Positions 29,186 to 37,595 of a DNA stretch of 39,544 nucleotides are shown here, piece by piece. Each line of letters starts with the position of its first letter. Position 1 is the stretch's first letter. The translations under genes were made by a program, and so were the position numbers. The stretch covers positions 1-39,544 of IMG/VR virus record IMGVR_UViG_3300032753_000076; one strand, given 5' to 3'. Origin of the DNA: a virus. The notes under the pieces were generated by a model. The model was given only the letters and a program-made list of their open reading frames with translations. It ran no database searches and had not been told where the DNA came from.

Positions 29186-29214
29186 TTGACAACGTAAAAA
29201 CAAACAGTTATAGT
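29186..29214 (+). promoter_or_regulatory. Strong sigma70 promoter of the SPFH gene
   Basis: TTGACA (29186-29191), exact 17-bp spacer, TATAGT (29209-29214). Near-perfect consensus; expression probably does not need phage regulators and may be on in lysogens. Confidence 0.85.
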
Positions 29215-29246
29215 TAAGCGGAAAACTAATTAGGGGTTAATACATT

Positions 29247-30194
29247 ATGGCCGAAGTTGTTTGTTTATTGATAGCTTTCTATATTATGATGGTTATTGGG
29301 ATAAAGCTTAATAGCAAAAGTTCTCATCCTATGAATTTACCTGCTATTTCAACCGTTTCAACAATATGTGCGTTGCTTCTAAGTCTTATTTTATTTAAAA
29401 GTTGTTTTCAGCGTGTGCAACCAGGAGAGGTCGGTGTCGTGGTTAACCTGCTTGGTTCTCATAAAGGAGTAGAAGACGAAGAATTACGGGTGGGATATCA
29501 TTTTATAAAGCCTTGGTGTAAAGTTTTTGTGTTTCCAATTTTTGAACAAAACCATCAATGGATAGAAAAAGAAGGGTTTAGTTTTCAGACTAGTGAAGGT
29601 TTAGCGGTTCACGCTGACATAGGAATTACATTTAATTTACAACCAGATCGAGTTCATGAATTATTTGCAAAATATCGCAGAGGCATGGATGAAATTACGC
29701 ATCTTTTTATTCGCAATAATTTACGAGATGCTATTAATAGGGGTGCTGCTAAATTAAAGATAGAAGAACTTTATGGTTCTGCTAAAGAAGCATTTTTTAC
29801 CAATGTATTAAATCAGGTGCAAACAGAATTATCTCCGCTTGGTTTTAACATTTCACATTTATATATTATTGGGCAATTTAATGTGCCAGAAACTGTTCGA
29901 ACAGCATTGAATTCAAAGATAGAAGCCATACAACGAGCCCAACAAAGAGAAAATGAATTACGTGAAGCTGAAGCACAAGCACGTAAAGAAGTGGCGGTTA
30001 TGAGCGGTTTGGCACAATCTAAACTTATTCAAGCAGAAGCTGATGCAAAAGCAAATAGGCTAATTTCTCAGTCGTTAACTAAAGAAATGCTGCAATGGGA
30101 AGCATTAAAAAAATGGGATGGACGATTGAGCGTAGTTAGCGGTAGCCCGAATAACATTATTGATATTAACAGCATAATTGAAAACAAAAAATAG
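29247..30194 (+). CDS. SPFH/prohibitin-domain membrane protein
   Basis: A 315-residue protein. Two N-terminal hydrophobic segments (residues about 3-20 and 32-50) precede an SPFH domain (VQPGEVGVVVNLLGS, LRVGYHFIKPW, FQTSEGLAVHADIGITFNLQ, about residues 55-235). A long Ala/Glu/Arg-rich coiled coil follows (EAQARKEVAVMSGLAQSKLI). Relatives include prohibitin, HflK and HflC, which form membrane rings and restrain the FtsH protease. It stands alone between two - strand operons under its own strong promoter. Phage copies are uncommon. It may control host FtsH, hence repressor or activator stability, or block superinfection. Confidence 0.88.
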   Translation: MAEVVCLLIAFYIMMVIGIKLNSKSSHPMNLPAISTVSTICALLLSLILFKSCFQRVQPGEVGVVVNLLGSHKGVEDEELRVGYHFIKPWCKVFVFPIFEQNHQWIEKEGFSFQTSEGLAVHADIGITFNLQPDRVHELFAKYRRGMDEITHLFIRNNLRDAINRGAAKLKIEELYGSAKEAFFTNVLNQVQTELSPLGFNISHLYIIGQFNVPETVRTALNSKIEAIQRAQQRENELREAEAQARKEVAVMSGLAQSKLIQAEADAKANRLISQSLTKEMLQWEALKKWDGRLSVVSGSPNNIIDINSIIENKK

Positions 30195-30204
30195 GAGATG
30201 AAAA

Positions 30205-30294
30205 ATGTTGTTGTGGTTTGGGTTATTTTTCTTTATTGTAATATATCCGTGTATAGTAAATTATTATTTTGATTCCCCAGATTACTCTGAATGA
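30205..30294 (+). CDS. 29-residue single-pass membrane peptide
   Basis: ATG 30205 follows GGAG at good spacing, 11 bases after the SPFH stop. The peptide is a hydrophobic helix (MLLWFGLFFFIVIYPCIV) with a short acidic tail (SPDYSE). It ends 13 bp inside the convergent ejection-protein gene. A tiny membrane partner of the SPFH protein is likely from the coupling. Confidence 0.6.
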   Translation: MLLWFGLFFFIVIYPCIVNYYFDSPDYSE

Positions 30295-31643
30295 CTTCCA
30301 AATAAATCTTTTAATTTCATAATTCCCAATGCTCCAGCCCCACCATACCCAAGCCCTTTTAACGCTTTAGGAATAGCCTGGTTTATTTTAATTTCTGGAT
30401 GTAGGGGCACTATATGTTTTCTAGCACGTTTGTTGCTATTTAAAGCTTTTACAAAATCTGAATCAGTGTATCCTTCATCTAAATATTCATGAATAACTCG
30501 ATTATTATATGGCACCACTTCTTTTTTATAGCCTTTATTAATCTTTGTATATTCTTTTGATAAATTTTCCCCTAAAGATTCCTTAATAGAGTTTTTTATT
30601 AAAGCTTGGCTCTTTAATGCCGATCTTAAAGCCGAGCTTTCATCACTATTTAATGTGCGAGTTTTTTTAGTTTTCTTTAATGATCTATATAGTTTTCCTA
30701 AATCGCTTTGGGCACGATGGGCATTTTCTATTGTTGGATCTTTTAGAAACTTTCTAATAGTATTGGCTTCTTTAGTTTCAGCAGCTTTAATCAAAGATTT
30801 GCTTTTAAATTGGGGGATCTTAACCTTTTCCACCCCAGATTCTTTAGCATTATTAAAAAATTCACCATATTTTTTGGTATATGCGCCCTCGGCAGCAGCT
30901 TTAGAATCTATAACTTTTTTAGCTATATTTTCTGCCGAATATTTATTATTTAGTTTTGCAGCTCCTTCTTTGGCGCTTTTAAAAGCTTTTGGCACGCCAT
31001 GACGTAAGCCTTCAGCGAGCGCTACAGTAAGCCCTGACGTTAGAGGGTTTTCATTTTTACCTATAGCATGAGTAGCAGCAGCTAATGATCTTGTTCCAGC
31101 TCTGGCGGCATTTCCTAATGTACCTAATTCCCCTCCTAATAAATAAGGTAAATATTCGGTTACGCCAGAAATAAGGGCATCTCCAGGTTTTACGCCTTCT
31201 CTTCCTAACATCCTACCAAAATCATGCTCTTCTTGTCTCCAAAGTTTTCCTTCGTAATCTTTAGGCAGTATTTCTTTTCTAGCTAAATAATCAGCTATAT
31301 TTGCAGGGGTATTTAAAATACCATGTCCCATTTGAGCTAAACCTGTACCGACATTTCTAAGTGCTCTTGTCTTATCATGATGCAATTGTTCTAATGCACC
31401 GTAAGCCTCTCCTGGCAAGTGAGTAACTAAATCATAAAGAGTTCCAGGAACATTCTTTATGCCATTCCACATGTCTTCGCCAATTGATGTCTCGCGATGA
31501 GGCTCTCGGGATGCTAAGCTCCTTCTTCTCTCCCTTTCCGCTATAGCCTGCTCTTTAGTTACAGATGAATGGCTGGGTACACCAGACGATAAATTGCGTC
31601 TTCTCTCCCTTTCCGCTATAGCCTGTTCTTTAGTTATGCCCAT
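30282..31643 (-). CDS. DNA ejection protein, P22 gp16-like
   Basis: A 453-residue protein in the gp16 position, last of three ejection genes. The N-terminus contains a tandem duplication: residues 3-27 and 28-50 both begin (I/V)TKEQAIAERERRR. A Gly/Ala-rich hydrophobic stretch (residues about 165-200) and a C-terminal hydrophobic patch fit membrane insertion. gp16 enters the host and helps DNA cross the inner membrane. Identity rests on position and composition. Confidence 0.7.
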   Translation of the reverse strand: MGITKEQAIAERERRRNLSSGVPSHSSVTKEQAIAERERRRSLASREPHRETSIGEDMWNGIKNVPGTLYDLVTHLPGEAYGALEQLHHDKTRALRNVGTGLAQMGHGILNTPANIADYLARKEILPKDYEGKLWRQEEHDFGRMLGREGVKPGDALISGVTEYLPYLLGGELGTLGNAARAGTRSLAAATHAIGKNENPLTSGLTVALAEGLRHGVPKAFKSAKEGAAKLNNKYSAENIAKKVIDSKAAAEGAYTKKYGEFFNNAKESGVEKVKIPQFKSKSLIKAAETKEANTIRKFLKDPTIENAHRAQSDLGKLYRSLKKTKKTRTLNSDESSALRSALKSQALIKNSIKESLGENLSKEYTKINKGYKKEVVPYNNRVIHEYLDEGYTDSDFVKALNSNKRARKHIVPLHPEIKINQAIPKALKGLGYGGAGALGIMKLKDLFGSHSE

Positions 31644-31654
31644 TTAATTACTCC

Positions 31655-32770
31655 CTATTTATTAGGACCATCTGCTATGGCGTCTATTTCTGCATCGGAC
31701 ATGGAAGATAGCTCTTTCTCATTACTACTATTGTTTTCTTGCCCAAAATAAACACCAGGATTTTTCATTGCATCCCTATAGGTTTTTAATTCTTGTTTAA
31801 GAATACTAACAGCCTTATTATATTTTCTTTTTGCAACTTCAGGATTATTAACCCAAGTAGCAGGGTTTGCTAACTCTTTTAGTTCTCTTAGTTTTTCTGG
31901 TTGAACAGAATCCCCATAAAACTGTCTTATCTGAGATGCTAAAAACTCAACTGCTGTCATATTTTCTTGAAACTTTTTATAATCCTCAGATTCTTTTCCA
32001 ACAAGAGCTTTTCCTTGCTCTATCTTTTTTGCTACCCCTCCCGCAAGACCACCATACCTAACTAAATCATCAACCTTTATATTATCAACTGTTTTCTCAA
32101 TATTAGTTGCATATATATTCTTTATTCGGCTTTGAGCATCAGTGTTTGTTTTTAATATCTTATTATCAACTTCTCCTAATAATGCTTGCTGAGCTTCAGG
32201 ATTTAAAGGAATAGGGTTATCACTATTCATAGTTCCTGGCATATACCCAGCTTCAATTTCAGCTCGTTCTTGTTGAAGCTTTCCTAGAGGAGTAGAAAAT
32301 CTTTTGCCAGCATTTTTTGTTAATTCTTCTCTGTTTGCGTTTAAAACTTCCTTAGAATGATTTGCCAATTCATAGCTTTTTTTAGCATTGTTATAAACAT
32401 CGCTATTTGCTCCATAGCGTTTTTTTAATAGTTCTAAAGCGAAGGCTTCAGCTGGAGCGCCAGTTAGGCCACCATGCTCTGCTTGACTGTTTGCATGATG
32501 TGCGTGCGCTCTTCTTAAAGCAATTTCTGATTGTTCTTGTTCTGCGGCATATCTAGCCTTAGCTTCTTGAATAGCATTTGCAAATTTAAATTTATCTGGC
32601 GCATATTGTGCCTCAGCGCCTAAAATAGTATTTTGATGCCCTAAGCCTTCATTCTTTATTCTTCTATCTTCGGAATCCTCACTAGTTTTGAGTCCAGCTA
32701 AAATATCAGAAAATCTACTTCCTAGCTTCATAGGCTCTATGTTTGCAAAATTAAATGTTTGTATTGGCAT
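31655..32770 (-). CDS. DNA ejection protein, P22 gp20-like
   Basis: A 371-residue helical, Gln/Ala/Glu-rich protein (AKARYAAEQEQSEIALRRAH) with little Cys, as expected for internal virion proteins released with DNA. It lies between gp7-like and gp16-like genes with gaps of about 10 bp. Assigned by position and composition, not by a motif. Confidence 0.65.
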   Translation of the reverse strand: MPIQTFNFANIEPMKLGSRFSDILAGLKTSEDSEDRRIKNEGLGHQNTILGAEAQYAPDKFKFANAIQEAKARYAAEQEQSEIALRRAHAHHANSQAEHGGLTGAPAEAFALELLKKRYGANSDVYNNAKKSYELANHSKEVLNANREELTKNAGKRFSTPLGKLQQERAEIEAGYMPGTMNSDNPIPLNPEAQQALLGEVDNKILKTNTDAQSRIKNIYATNIEKTVDNIKVDDLVRYGGLAGGVAKKIEQGKALVGKESEDYKKFQENMTAVEFLASQIRQFYGDSVQPEKLRELKELANPATWVNNPEVAKRKYNKAVSILKQELKTYRDAMKNPGVYFGQENNSSNEKELSSMSDAEIDAIADGPNK

Positions 32771-32780
32771 CGCTTATCCC

Positions 32781-33581
32781 TTAGAAAAATGAACCTATTT
32801 TAGAACTGAAAGTATCAAACATACTTTTTCCGTTGGCGCCCCTATCAAATAATTTAGAAAATAATGCGCTCCTGTCGTTATTATCTTCTCGCCTATCTAA
32901 TCTACGTTGGCGCTGATTAGCAAAATCAAAAGTTGCTTTTTGTCCTAAATTTGAACCTAATATATTAGCTAAATCAGAGGATGCATTAAATCCAGTACCA
33001 GCCATACCGCCTAAAGCACTGGCGCGTCCAGCTAATCTTCTTTCTTCACCAGCCAACCCAGCATTTTGAGTTCCCATAATTCTTGATAAGTACTCGCCCA
33101 TATCAGAACCTAAGAGATCGCGAACAAGTTCTGCTTGTTGTCCTTGATCGTATTGAGTACCTGCAAAACCGCCCGATGCTGCACTATTTCTAGCAGCTCC
33201 TAGCATTTGATTTTGTTTGTAATTATAGCCGCGCGATGGCTCGTAGCCTCTCATTAAGTTATTAACGAAAGCATTAGGATCGCGCGCCATTTGGCTATAT
33301 TCAGCGGGAAATTGATTTTGGTTAGTAGTAGATGTATTACTGTATTGATCGAGTAAGCTACTGTAGGCTTTCTTCCCTTCCTCGGTATAAGGATTTAAAT
33401 AGCCCATAGCCATGCCTGGAATTTGATTTAAATAATCCATTCCGGCATTACCACCACCGCCTCTACCACCTAATAGGCTCATGCCAGCCCCCAATGCAGC
33501 CCCCCAAGGACTACCGCCGCTTCCTATAAATCCCTTGCCAGCGCCACCTAAAGCTTTTCCTATACCACTAAAAAATCCCAT
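32781..33581 (-). CDS. DNA ejection protein, P22 gp7-like
   Basis: A 266-residue protein. The first 50 residues are Gly-rich with GxxxG patterns (GIGKALGGAGKGFIGSGG, AALGAGMSLLGGRGGGG), typical of P22 gp7-like injection proteins that make part of the transenvelope channel. The middle has NQMLGAARNSAASGGFAGTQ. It is the first of the three ejection genes. Confidence 0.75.
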   Translation of the reverse strand: MGFFSGIGKALGGAGKGFIGSGGSPWGAALGAGMSLLGGRGGGGNAGMDYLNQIPGMAMGYLNPYTEEGKKAYSSLLDQYSNTSTTNQNQFPAEYSQMARDPNAFVNNLMRGYEPSRGYNYKQNQMLGAARNSAASGGFAGTQYDQGQQAELVRDLLGSDMGEYLSRIMGTQNAGLAGEERRLAGRASALGGMAGTGFNASSDLANILGSNLGQKATFDFANQRQRRLDRREDNNDRSALFSKLFDRGANGKSMFDTFSSKIGSFF

Positions 33582-33593
33582 TACCTATGCTCC

Positions 33594-33842
33594 TTATGGA
33601 TACGAAGTAGTTGTAAATTTTACTAAACTACCGTTAACTTTTCCAACAAATGTAGATGGCGTACTATCAGTTACATACCATAATGTACCATCTGGCATCT
33701 GTGATTCAATTATAGCTAAGTTTACCATCGTTATCTGTGGCACAACCCAGCCATTATCACTTAAATTATCTCTTAAAGTTTGGTTTAACTCTTGGTTATA
33801 ATTTTCGTGATCAATGCCTTGTAAATATGTTGGTAAGTCCAT
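33594..33842 (-). CDS. Small podovirus tail protein next to gp10
   Basis: An 82-residue protein: helical N-terminus (NQELNQTLRDNLSDNGWVVP), then ESQMPDGTLWYVTDSTP and VGKVNGSLVKFTTTSYP. I recognise this pattern as a short protein following the gp10-like gene in several podoviruses. P22 has its needle gp26 here, but this protein is too short to be a needle. The start shares one base with the gp10 stop. Confidence 0.7.
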   Translation of the reverse strand: MDLPTYLQGIDHENYNQELNQTLRDNLSDNGWVVPQITMVNLAIIESQMPDGTLWYVTDSTPSTFVGKVNGSLVKFTTTSYP

Positions 33843-35461
33843 TAATATAGCTCCACCATTCCATTATTAGCTACAAACCGACTTAAACCCCAAAATCTTA
33901 GTTTTAAAGTTAAACTATTACATGCCCCTAAATTTTCCCAGTTAAGAATGTTTTGACGCATCCCTATTGGGTTTAAATTTCTAGATACTGTATTACTCCA
34001 AGTAATTCCACTATCTCTTGAAACTGTTAAATCAACTCTTGGCTGATATGGAATTGTTATTGATGCTATATCTAAAGAATCCTCAGCTGCCATTGGTTGC
34101 CCAGCTTCTGTGTAGATAGTATCATCAGGAGGGTTAAATAAATCTTCCGTTATTAATAAATCCTGCCCAGGGCTATTTATTGATAACCCTGTAACGTTTT
34201 TATCGTTACCTTGCTCAAGTGTGAATACAAAAGTATTTGGTCTAAATTGGCTACTGTCATCTGCTCTAATGGTGTCGCAAATCCTTATTCTTTGGATTTC
34301 ATGTATTAAAGTTGGATCTGGTATGGCATTCGGTAAGTTTTCGTTGTAAGTTGTTAAATCAGTAGATGATAAATATAAATCCCCGTCATTTAAAGAAATA
34401 AAATAAGTCTGTCCATTAAAATAAGCATAATTTTTGGCTGGATGATAATTTAAATCCCAATCACTAAGATTAAAAAACATCTCAGTCGTACAATCATAAA
34501 GGATGGTTAGATTATCTGCTGGATTATAAAATGTTAATTGATAAAATAAATGACCATCTTGTCTATAAAACATTGCTGTTGATTGTGCTGGATATTGAAT
34601 ATGAGACAATTGATGATCGATACCATCTGTTGATATTGGCTTAAATTCTTGCCCATTATACACCATAATAGTAGGGGCGTTATTTTCATTTATAGCTAGC
34701 CATGCTATAAATTTATCTGAAGATGCAATAGTTGAAACAGAAGCGCAGCCATAATCTACGCTTACGTTTTGATTTCTTCTATAGTTTTGTAATCCCCCAA
34801 TTTGCATCCATATTTCGCAAACTGATGTTCCCATAACTAAAACGTTAGCTGATTGAGCAGGAATTCTAACGACAGCAAGCGCATAATCAGGTTTGGTTTG
34901 TAAAGCAAATTGGCCAGTAGTTGCTTGTGTAATGGTTGTTGGAGTAGCATATTGATAAGCATACCATGCAGCACCATTAGTTGTTCTGTCAGCATTTCCA
35001 AAAAGAAAATAAGTATTATGATAATCTACATAGCCAGGGACAAGATTACCTAAACCAGTTTGAACCGTTAAACTAGATCCTGGTAACGAATAATTATAGA
35101 TATAAGCATTTAATCCATCTACAATACAAATCTGTGAGTTTAGGTTTTCATCTATATATACAACGCCTCTTTCAGTTCCCAGCATTCCTACAAAAGTAGG
35201 GACAAGATGCTCATTTAATGAATAAACAAAACTGTCGACTACAACAATTAAACGATTACCACGAATACTAGTAAAAACAGCACGGCCTAATCCTTCTGGA
35301 AGTAATTCATAAACCTTTTGATATCCAGCGGTGTTAACTAGCCATTCATCAGATACGAACATATTATAGGTTTTTTCACTTGAGATTTTCTTGTATCGAC
35401 CGAAAGTTGAACCACCGACAACATTTACTTCTTCTCTTCGTGAGTTTGGCGTTTGTCTCAT
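33842..35461 (-). CDS. Tail closure / DNA stabilisation protein, P22 gp10-like
   Basis: A 539-residue protein, against 472 in P22. A beta-propeller-like pattern of repeated strands runs through most of it. It begins SRREEVNVVGGSTFGRYKKI and continues with KTYNMFVSDEWLVNTAGYQKV, an opening typical of gp10-type proteins. It plugs the portal after packaging with the gp4-like protein. Position between gp4-like and ejection genes agrees with P22. Confidence 0.85.
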   Translation of the reverse strand: MRQTPNSRREEVNVVGGSTFGRYKKISSEKTYNMFVSDEWLVNTAGYQKVYELLPEGLGRAVFTSIRGNRLIVVVDSFVYSLNEHLVPTFVGMLGTERGVVYIDENLNSQICIVDGLNAYIYNYSLPGSSLTVQTGLGNLVPGYVDYHNTYFLFGNADRTTNGAAWYAYQYATPTTITQATTGQFALQTKPDYALAVVRIPAQSANVLVMGTSVCEIWMQIGGLQNYRRNQNVSVDYGCASVSTIASSDKFIAWLAINENNAPTIMVYNGQEFKPISTDGIDHQLSHIQYPAQSTAMFYRQDGHLFYQLTFYNPADNLTILYDCTTEMFFNLSDWDLNYHPAKNYAYFNGQTYFISLNDGDLYLSSTDLTTYNENLPNAIPDPTLIHEIQRIRICDTIRADDSSQFRPNTFVFTLEQGNDKNVTGLSINSPGQDLLITEDLFNPPDDTIYTEAGQPMAAEDSLDIASITIPYQPRVDLTVSRDSGITWSNTVSRNLNPIGMRQNILNWENLGACNSLTLKLRFWGLSRFVANNGMVELY

Positions 35462-35481
35462 TTATGGCACAATCCTATAAA

Positions 35482-36198
35482 TTAATCGGTAGTCCACCCT
35501 TTTCCAAGATTTATTTGTGCATAATTAATGCTTTGACTTGGAGTTAATGTCGATATTTTATTAATTCTTAAATCCATAGGGCTAGATCGTTTTGAGATCA
35601 TTTGTTGGTATTGTAGTAGTTGTTTAGTTAATGATGGAGAAGGTGCAAAGTTGTAGGCAGTACACAATCTATCTGCTAATCTATATTGCAAATAGTTAAT
35701 GTAGTATTGATCAAGGATTAAAGATAAATCTTGATTAATAGTTACTGTTTGCAATCTAAAGCGTCCTGTCAACTGCATTGGGTACGCGGTATCTGGAAAG
35801 AAATAGATAAATAAATTGCAGCCACCTAAACAACGTTCACAATGCCAGTTATAAGGCAATGATTCAACGTTTTCTGCTCTTGCTGCCCCAAAATATAAAT
35901 CTTGTGATTCTTTCCTCATTTGATACCGAATGGTATTAATAAAGAACGTTAAAGTTTCTGGATCAGATAGGTTTGGGATAAAATACATTTCTTGTCCAGG
36001 CACTGCATTAAAGGCATATGATGTCGTAAAATAAGGGATCATATCTTCCTCAATTGCAGTATCAGATAAGATTTCGTTTAGCTTTAAAAAGCCCGTTTGC
36101 TCCTGGTCACCCGCCACTGTTTGGAAATTGCGTGATACGATTCCCGAGGTATAAAATGCCTCAGAAATTAGCAATGTGACGGGATAAGCCATGGACAA
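35482..36198 (-). CDS. Head-to-tail adaptor, P22 gp4-like
   Basis: A 238-residue protein: an N-terminal helical segment (AGDQEQTGFLKLNEILSDTA), then YFTTSYAFNAVPGQEMYFIP and a long C-terminal region. This matches the packaged-DNA stabilisation protein gp4 family in position and in the LNEIL and PGQ-type motifs. It binds the portal ring. The P22 homologue is shorter (166 residues). Confidence 0.75.
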   Translation of the reverse strand: MSMAYPVTLLISEAFYTSGIVSRNFQTVAGDQEQTGFLKLNEILSDTAIEEDMIPYFTTSYAFNAVPGQEMYFIPNLSDPETLTFFINTIRYQMRKESQDLYFGAARAENVESLPYNWHCERCLGGCNLFIYFFPDTAYPMQLTGRFRLQTVTINQDLSLILDQYYINYLQYRLADRLCTAYNFAPSPSLTKQLLQYQQMISKRSSPMDLRINKISTLTPSQSINYAQINLGKGWTTD

Positions 36199-36205
36199 GT
36201 GCTCC

Positions 36206-36946
36206 TTATAATTGATCTACGTAGCCAAATACAGAAACTGCTAATGAAGCAGAGCCATTTGATACTAAGTAATCAACGCCAGTTGTGCTTGATATAGTCG
36301 AGCAAGGACAAACTAAAGATGTACTAGTAACAGTGCTAGCAGGAGATGACGTAATAACCTGTCCAGCTGTTGAGCTTGAACCGCTAGCTTTAAAAGCAGC
36401 AGTACGAGTACCACCAGCATCAGCTGTTAAAACTGATTCTAGTATTACTGAGTTTGCAGTACTTGGTACCATTGCTGAAACATTAACTAGAGCAAATGCA
36501 GTAGATTGACCAACAGTTACAGCAGTTGCAATGGCAGCCGCATACCACATAGTACGACCAGATTGGCTAAAGTCTAGAATTGCAGCAGCACCACTAGTTA
36601 ATACGCATCCAATACGGCGGAACATATCATAACCAGCAGGTAGTGTTGGAGCGCTAAAGCTAGCTGATAAAAGACCAGCAGTTGGATTATAATCAGTAGA
36701 ATCTCCTATTACGTAAACAGCATATAAAGTGCTATTACCTAAAGAGCCGACATCTAATCCATTAGCTCCGTTAGCAGATGCCACAATAGTAGCTGCGCTT
36801 GATAAAACAATATCATTAACGTTAGTTGAATCGCGGAACTGTCCAGCTGCAATTGTAATGCTAGTGCCACTTACAAAGGAAAGCGCACCACCTTGGACAT
36901 AAAGGTTACCAAGGTTAACCATAGGGTAATTTGGTTGTATTGTCAT
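36206..36946 (-). CDS. Putative capsid decoration/structural protein
   Basis: A 246-residue, Ala/Ser/Thr/Val-rich beta protein (LGNLYVQGGALSFVSGTSIT, TLPAGYDMFRRIGCVLT, FGYVDQL). It lies between coat and gp4-like genes where decoration or head-fibre proteins often sit. No catalytic motif. Assigned by position and composition. Confidence 0.65.
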   Translation of the reverse strand: MTIQPNYPMVNLGNLYVQGGALSFVSGTSITIAAGQFRDSTNVNDIVLSSAATIVASANGANGLDVGSLGNSTLYAVYVIGDSTDYNPTAGLLSASFSAPTLPAGYDMFRRIGCVLTSGAAAILDFSQSGRTMWYAAAIATAVTVGQSTAFALVNVSAMVPSTANSVILESVLTADAGGTRTAAFKASGSSSTAGQVITSSPASTVTSTSLVCPCSTISSTTGVDYLVSNGSASLAVSVFGYVDQL

Positions 36947-36964
36947 AACATTCTTCCTTTTAAA

Positions 36965-37522
36965 TTAAGATTGTTCAGTTGCTTTATTGCGCTCCAGTTC
37001 TCTATGGTGTTTAATATGGCAACTTTTACATAACCACCTAACATCAAGAGGTTTTGAGTAGTCTGTGTGATGAGCATCAATATTTTCTGTTTTACTACAA
37101 ACTTCGCATGGTTGAGGAACAAGAACACCGAATTTGATAGCTTGCCAGGTAAAATTCTGAATTTTGACTTTATGTCTATATTCAGCACACCTAGAGTACT
37201 TTTCTTTTCTGCGGCTTCTTTCTTCTTGAATAAAGTTAGGATTATTTTTTTTAAGCATAATGCGCCTAGCGCTAGCAGCTTCTCTTTTGCAACTATTGCA
37301 ATAACCACTATCTTTATTCTCTTTAAGACTCGCACAAAGTAAACAAATGGGGTTCCGAAGCCCTGAACCATAAGGAGGCAAGCTTTTTTCGGCACGAATT
37401 TTAGCTTTAACTTTAGCTCTTCTTTCAGCTTTACCTTTCTCATAACATTCCTTACAAATACCCCATTGTCTTCTTTGGATTTCTTTTCCACATCTTTTAC
37501 ATAAGACCGTTTTAAGCGCCAT
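36965..37522 (-). CDS. Free-standing HNH homing endonuclease
   Basis: A 185-residue protein. The N-terminus has CxxC zinc clusters (VLCKRCGKEIQ, GICKECYEKG, ICLLC...YCNSC). The HNH core is PQPCEVCSKTENIDAHHTDY, then WLCKSCHIKHHRE, with His-His and two CxxC pairs. It interrupts the coat-to-gp4 region found in P22-type phages. Codon use is Lys/Arg/Ala-heavy compared with its structural neighbours. It probably spreads by cutting intein/endonuclease-free relatives. A 216-residue overlapping frame is a shadow. Confidence 0.9.
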   Translation of the reverse strand: MALKTVLCKRCGKEIQRRQWGICKECYEKGKAERRAKVKAKIRAEKSLPPYGSGLRNPICLLCASLKENKDSGYCNSCKREAASARRIMLKKNNPNFIQEERSRRKEKYSRCAEYRHKVKIQNFTWQAIKFGVLVPQPCEVCSKTENIDAHHTDYSKPLDVRWLCKSCHIKHHRELERNKATEQS

Positions 37523-37595
37523 AAATATTTCTCTTGCAATTTAAAGAAATTCACTATATCTTTAAATCCATGAAAAATAAAGTTTGGACACATAT

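Noticed and set aside
36943-37593. A 216-residue frame overlapping the HNH gene in another frame
   Set aside because: The HNH frame has zinc clusters and an HNH motif, while the other frame is a Lys/Leu-rich shadow without any motif.
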